Origin: Emiliania huxleyi CCMP1516
Taxonomy: Eukaryota; Haptophyta; Isochrysidales; Noelaerhabdaceae
Length of the DNA stretch: 64,000 nt
Direction of reading: 5' to 3'
Assembly: GCF_000372725.1 (NCBI RefSeq)
Contig: NW_005200793.1
Span: forward strand, 174,730 to 238,729
Below the pieces are notes generated by a model. That model was not told the origin of the DNA, did no database searches, and saw nothing but the letters and a program-made list of their open reading frames with translations. The translations under genes and the position numbers were made by a program. Below, one piece after another: positions 59,491 through 64,000 of this stretch. The number at the start of each line of letters is the position of its first letter. Position 1 is the stretch's first letter.

Positions 59491-61077
59491 CTAACCCAAC
59501 GCCCACGCCTCGACCTTCTTGGGCAGCAGCTGGTTGGACAGGTCCTCTCCGTGGCCTAGGCAGCCGCGATCGCCCTCGCCCCAGGTAAAGACGGCGCCGT
59601 TGGCAGTGATGGCGAGATCGTCGAACGCCCCCGCCGACACAGCGACGACGCGCTGGCCAGCAAAGGCCTCGATCTTCTTGGGCAGCAGTTGGCTCTGCTC
59701 GTCGCCGTGTCCCAAGCCGCCCCCGCCTCCAAGGCCCCAGCTCCAGGCGGCGCCGTCGGCAGTGATGGCGAGGCTGTGTTCGCCTCCCGCCGACACGGCG
59801 ACGACGCGCTGGCCAGTCAAGGCCTCGACTTTCTTGGGCAGCAGCTGGCGCTGCTCGTCGCCGTGGCCCAACCGGCCTTCGTTTCCCCAACCCCAGCTCC
59901 AGGCGTTGCCGTCAGCGGTGAGTGCGAAACTGTGGTACGGCCCAGCCGACACGGCGATGACGCGCTCGCCAGCCAAGGCCTCGACCTCCTTCGGCAGCAG
60001 CTGGTGCTGCTCGTCGCCGTGGCCTAGCCTGCCAAAGGTTCCACGGCCCCAGCTCCAGACAGAGCCGTCGGCGGTGAGGGCGAGGCTATGGCACTCTCCG
60101 GCCGCAACAGCGGCGACGCGCTGCCCCGCCAAGGCCTCGACCTTCTTGGGCAGCAACTGGTCCGACAGGTCCTCTCCGTGGCCTAGGCAAGCGCATGCGC
60201 CCTCGCCCCAGCTCCAGACGGCGCCATCGGCGGCGAGGGCGAGGCTATGGTCGTAGCCAGCCGAGACAGCGACGACACGCTGGCCAGTCAAGGCATCTAT
60301 CTTCTTGGGCACTTGGTGCGTCTGCTCGTCGCCGTGGCCCAGCGGGCCAGCGACCCCCCGGCCCCAGCTCCAGACGTTGCCGTCGGCAGTGAGGGCGAGG
60401 CCATGGATTGCTCCAGCCGCCACGCTCACGGCGCGCTCGCCGCCCAGCGTCGACTGGAGGCGGGTCGGCGTGTTGAGCTGTGTCACGCTCTCGCCGTGCC
60501 CGAGGAGGCCTGCGACGTCTTCCGCTGAGCCGCACGACGAGAGCCGCCCCTCGCCGTCGATGAAGAGGCTGTGAGACTGGCCTGCCGCCGCCCTCGCCGG
60601 CGGGTTGGCTTCGCGCAGCAGCGCCGAATAGCACAGCCACCGCACGGCGCAGCTCTCGCCCTCTGGCAGCGCCGGCAGCTCGAAGCCGCGCTCTTGCGCC
60701 CACAAGCGGATGCCCTCCTCAGCGAGCGAGGCGTGGAAGAGCAGCGAGACGGCCGCGACGCGAGCGATGTCGATGGGGCTGTCGCAGCGAGTAACGACGC
60801 GGACGAGGAGGTCCGTGGGGAGGTCGAGAAGGCGGGCGGGCGGCGGCGTGTCTGGCGAGGGAGCGGCGGTGGCGGTGGCGGCGGTAGCGAGGCGGCGCGA
60901 GCGGCGCGGCAGGGCGGAGCAAGGACGGTCCTTATCGCGAGAAAAAGAATTCACGGACGCCGAGAAAAAGAATTTCGATGCAACCAAAGAAGAAGAAAAA
61001 CGAAGCGCTGTCGCACAGGCACGATTCACACAACAGGCAAAGCGACGGCGGCTTCTAAAAAGAGTTTTATAACGCAA
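59491..61077 (-). CDS. F-box-like / RCC1 protein paralogue without an ATG
   Basis: The frame is open from 61077 to the stop at 59491. It has the same F-box-like region (LLDLPTDLLVRVVTRCDSP, IRLWAQERGFELP) and seven RCC1 blades as the gene at 21717, with a family-typical end (LSNQLLPKKVEAW). There is no in-frame ATG before the F-box. At the place matching the start of the paralogue (CGCGATGTCC) this copy has CGCGATAAGG (60931-60940). Two AATTCTTTTTC motifs like those before the paralogue's ATG are present. Either an upstream exon supplies the start, a non-ATG start is used, or the gene is dead. The intact frame argues for function. Confidence 0.7.
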   Translation of the reverse strand: MRYKTLFRSRRRFACCVNRACATALRFSSSLVASKFFFSASVNSFSRDKDRPCSALPRRSRRLATAATATAAPSPDTPPPARLLDLPTDLLVRVVTRCDSPIDIARVAAVSLLFHASLAEEGIRLWAQERGFELPALPEGESCAVRWLCYSALLREANPPARAAAGQSHSLFIDGEGRLSSCGSAEDVAGLLGHGESVTQLNTPTRLQSTLGGERAVSVAAGAIHGLALTADGNVWSWGRGVAGPLGHGDEQTHQVPKKIDALTGQRVVAVSAGYDHSLALAADGAVWSWGEGACACLGHGEDLSDQLLPKKVEALAGQRVAAVAAGECHSLALTADGSVWSWGRGTFGRLGHGDEQHQLLPKEVEALAGERVIAVSAGPYHSFALTADGNAWSWGWGNEGRLGHGDEQRQLLPKKVEALTGQRVVAVSAGGEHSLAITADGAAWSWGLGGGGGLGHGDEQSQLLPKKIEAFAGQRVVAVSAGAFDDLAITANGAVFTWGEGDRGCLGHGEDLSNQLLPKKVEAWALG

Positions 61078-61204
61078 CTCGGGCGCGTGGCTGATAGGAG
61101 TACGACCGACTCGGGAGAGGCCGAGATCCGGATGGGAGGGCTGGCCGAGCTACAGATGACGTGAGTAGTGTGTCGGTCGTGAAATCTCATACTTCTTTTT
61201 CCTG

Positions 61205-61350
61205 GTAAAATTCTTTTTCTGCGCGCCAGTTCGCACCTGTGTCGAGCCTGTCTGCTGTGAGAGAGAGTTGTTTTGTTTAAATTCTTTTTCTGGGTGTATA
61301 CCTGTGTTAGTGCCAGTGCGCGCCAGTCCCGTGCCCAGTGTAAGAAAGAA
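61205..61350 (+). mobile_element. SINE-like sequences, two units
   Basis: TGTCTGCTGTGAGAGAGAGT and TTTAAATTCTTTTTCTGG, then TGTGTTAGTGCCAGTGCGCG and CCAGTCCCGTGCCCAGTGT, ending in AAGAAAGAAAGAAGG as at 27.5 kb. Confidence 0.7.
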
Positions 61351-61911
61351 AGAAGGAACGAAAGCAGACATCCAAAGGAGGAATGGGAGTTGGGACAGGA
61401 GTCAGCAGGAGCCAGGACGGACGCGGGACGCGGCACGCCGCTCCACGCCCAGGGGGCTACGGCTTTATGGGTCGTGACCTCGAGTTCGTGACGCGGGTTC
61501 AGCGTCGTGCGCGTAGGAGTTTTTTGTTCAACTTTTCTTCTGGCTGTCGCCTCAGGCGGCTGGCGGAGAGGTCTAGTCGCCCTAAAACACCGCCCGATGA
61601 GCGACTCCCGGAGCGAGTCCCCGGCCAAGCGCTGGCGCAGCAGCTTGCCACCACCGGCTCCATCGGCGAGCACCTTTACGGCGCGCTCCGACCTGCCCCA
61701 ACATGCGCCGCAAAAACACAGCGGTCAAGAGATCGAACCGCTACTCAAATCCACGCCAGAACCAGCGAACACGCACCCACCACCCACACGAGAGAGGCGG
61801 GGACAATCGTTTTCTTCTCTCGCGCTCTCCTCGCCTTTCTGCAGGGTGCGTTTGACTAAGCACATGAGGCGGCAACCGGCACACGTGTCATGCGGGCATT
61901 TGATTTGTTGA
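61351..61911. other. Unresolved region with coding-like stretches
   Basis: Three frames look partly coding at 61595-61700 (for example PDERLPERVPGQALAQQLA on plus and LADGAGGGKLLRQRLAGDS on minus), which cannot all be real. No gene is called. Confidence 0.25.
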
Positions 61912-62196
61912 TTACGCCACTCGCCTCTTCACACAACAACAGCAGGCATATGCCATCATCGCCTGCCCCCCCGACGGTGTCGGTCCTGGTGCAATGTCGT
62001 TGACGAGGTAGTCCTCCCCCCCCCCCCCCACCGTAACACCTTGCGCCGACTCGAGCCGCTGCAGCAGCCCCCCGACCCACCCAGGCACCCACTCCGGCTC
62101 CCGACCGGAGGGCGAGCAGCGAGCAGGAAGAAGAGCACGCGCATGAGGTGCGGTTTCGTCTCTCTGATGTCCTCTGAGTCTGACGCAGTCACGCAC
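61912..62196 (-). CDS. Hypothetical protein, 3' exon
   Basis: Open frame without ATG ending at 61912: REPEWVPGWVGGLLQRLESA, QGVTVGGGGEDYLVNDIAPG, GQAMMAYACCCCVKRRVA. A poly-C/G run of about 14 bases encodes the GGGG and may be a length error. A 5' exon is required. No domain. Confidence 0.3.
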   Translation of the reverse strand: MRDCVRLRGHQRDETAPHARALLPARCSPSGREPEWVPGWVGGLLQRLESAQGVTVGGGGEDYLVNDIAPGPTPSGGQAMMAYACCCCVKRRVA

Positions 62197-62828
62197 ACGA
62201 GGGTCGTGTCACCGACGACTCACGAGCTATACACCTCTCGTGTTGTACTGTACGTATGTCGTCCGTACGTTACGGTCCACTTATAGGTGTACTCCAACGG
62301 GGTCCCGTACACCCATACGGCTCTATGTGCGGAATCGACCCCTCTATCCAGTGCTCAAGTGCTGAAGTTACTCCAACTCTACTCCGCGATAAAGAAGGGC
62401 GGACACACACACAGAGAGAACAATGTTTACAGCCTTGTTATTGAGAAGAAAATACGTCCTCTATGGCGCTGTGCGCTGGTCTGTGAGAGGTTGAGGTGCG
62501 AGCCCTGTTCACAGGGGACCGGGCGCCCCCCCCCCCCCCCCGGCCCTAACTTTCCTCTAGCTCTACGCGTACGGCTGGGCAGCGCAGCGCTCACTCCCAG
62601 CGTCGCAATTCGCGCTTGTCCTCGACGTTGAGCAGTCTCGAGCTTTCGCTGCACACTGGGTACCTACCCCGCCTCGCCTGCGCGAGCTCTCTCTGCTGGA
62701 GCAGGGCGTGCACGGCTACCATCTCGTCGGGCTCTAGCCTGGAAGCGAACGAGGCTCGAGAGTGTGTGTGAGGCAGGATTCAAGGACGGGCTCGGCAAGG
62801 GGGCGGCGGACGGCAGGGAAGGCGAGGC
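62197..62828. other. Intergenic region
   Basis: Contains a poly-C run at 62525-62542. No gene recognised. Confidence 0.4.
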
Positions 62829-64000
62829 TCACTTGTGGAAGCTCGTCGCGTGCCGGTCTAGGAGCCGAGCTCTTCGCATCTTGTCTTCTCGTGCGTTTGC
62901 CTTCTTCTCGTCGAGGCTGGAGTTGGCGTGCCTCTTCTCTTGCCGCACAGCGTGGAGCTGCCGCGCCAGATCCACGACCACCGAACGGTGCTTGTCGGCG
63001 ATGATGGGCTCGGGCCACTGCTTGGGCCGCATCTCCGGCGTGCCTGCACATAACAGAAAAGGAGCGCGCGTCCCACGCAGTGGTCGAGCAGAGCACACCC
63101 CTCTTCCTGCGGAGCGTGGCGGCGGGCGTGTGTCGCGCCCGCGTGCCTGCATAGTCGCCGGGATGCCTCCGCTTTTCCGGGTAGCCGGGCCAGCCCGCGG
63201 CGTACCGAATGCAGCCGCCGAGAAATCTATCGCTCCAAGAAATGCGCGGCAGCGGGCACTGCCAGAGCGCGTTGTCGGTCCATACGAAGGAGCGGCGGTT
63301 GAAGACCATCCAATCGCCGTGCACAAAGTCTCCCCATGTGTGACCAAAGACCTGGCCGCTGTACCAGTACAGCCGGTCCCGCGTCGGAGCCAGCGAGCAG
63401 TCGACCGTCCAACGGGCCGCATGCACGTCGACGTAAGTGTCGTCCTGGGGTATGGCGGGCGGGGACAGGCGGGGAAAGGCGGAATGATAGGGAGAAAAGA
63501 GAGAGAGACGTGGAACAGTGAGCCCTGGGGGACGCGGTCCTATGAACGGGTGGTGAAGGAGTTGTGCATGTGGGCTCTCACAGGCGCCGGGGGTCATGCA
63601 CACCTCTGTCATTGCGATCCAGTCGCACGCGTCTGCAAAGCGCTCGCGAACGGCGTGCGCCACCCACTCGAAGCGCCGCGCCGCGCCATCGCGGCCAAGC
63701 TTGAACAAGTCGCGCGTCGAGTCGTCGAGCACCACCAGCTGCTCGTTGCGCAGCGCAGCTGTGAGCTGCGGCACGTGCGGCGGGAACGGCATCGCCTTGG
63801 CAAGGAGGGTTGCGGCGCGAGCACGCGTTGACGCGATACGGCGCGTTTGGCTTGACAGGTTGAAGAGCTGAGAGAGTCCGTGTGCCGAGAGCACGAAGCG
63901 GACGCTCACGTCCGCAGGCGGCGGCGTTGCGGCCCATGTGATCAACACAGATGTTAGGCGGTCGATGTATGCGGGCTTGCCGGCCTCGGTCGCGACGAAG
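62829..64000 (-). CDS. Galactosyltransferase-like glycosyltransferase, 5' end outside window
   Basis: Model: complement(62829..63043, 63147..63444, 63604..>64000), all phases consistent. It is open through the right edge, reading FVATEAGKPAYIDRLTSVLI at its visible start. Seen: VSVRFVLSAHGLSQLFNLSS, RFADACDWIAMTE joined to DDTYVDVHAARW (so TEDDTY supplies the metal-binding DxD site), FGHTWGDFVHGDWMVFNRRS, FLGGCIRYAAGWPGYPEKRR, and a charged helical tail. The order fits a GT31/fringe-like Golgi transferase. Intron 1 is GT-AG; intron 2 is GC-AG and is bounded by the same GCAGGCACGC at both ends. It shares the fold, not close sequence, with the gene at 19.0-20.2 kb. Confidence 0.75.

Overview
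This window reads as nuclear DNA of a photosynthetic protist, most likely a haptophyte of the Emiliania huxleyi (coccolithophore) type. The evidence is: very GC-rich sequence; a violaxanthin de-epoxidase gene; compact genes with many short introns, of which at least five use GC-AG instead of GT-AG splice sites; many satellites inside introns; dense short mobile elements; and families of ankyrin, RCC1 and NHL repeat proteins. A 100-N block (52334-52433) shows it is a draft scaffold. The species is an inference. No tRNA, rRNA or CRISPR array was recognised.

Layout. 0-9.3 kb: a class 3 lipase running off the left edge (-), a large P-loop GTPase (+), and a nine-exon violaxanthin de-epoxidase (-) whose introns and one exon carry satellites. 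9.3-16 kb: a repeat-family ORF, two hypothetical genes, a RING-finger 3' exon and a 754-bp element with terminal inverted repeats. 16-27.4 kb: D-cysteine desulfhydrase (-), a galactosyltransferase-like gene (-), a 439-bp inverted-repeat element with an 8-bp target duplication, an F-box/RCC1 gene (+), and a six-exon YgfZ/IBA57-like folate-binding protein (-). 27.5-32.5 kb: gene-poor, packed with SINE-like repeats. 32.5-46.6 kb: a 1687-residue ankyrin/kinase/RING/RGG protein (-), a Myb-like gene, two paralogous membrane-anchored ankyrin-type genes (+), a second long ankyrin protein (-) and a cysteine-rich gene with an acidic tail. 46.9-51.5 kb: a direct segmental duplication flanking an NHL/BTB gene. 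51.9-53.1 kb: a fold-back element made of an array of small hairpins. 53-64 kb: small genes, a J-domain gene (+), a second F-box/RCC1 gene (-) without an ATG, and a second galactosyltransferase-like gene running off the right edge (-).

The genes do not form one pathway. Two plastid-linked functions (violaxanthin de-epoxidase, probably the YgfZ-like protein), two glycosyltransferases and several repeat-domain signalling or ubiquitin proteins sit in a landscape shaped by mobile elements and tandem duplication. The strongest novelty signals are structural: the hairpin-array fold-back element with a 9-bp target duplication; a 189-bp SINE-like family shown to be mobile by a filled site and an empty site inside one duplicated segment; introns whose two ends carry the same sequence; and satellites that keep the violaxanthin de-epoxidase frame open. 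Exon models were built by hand and rely on phase agreement and family alignment recalled from general knowledge, not on transcripts.
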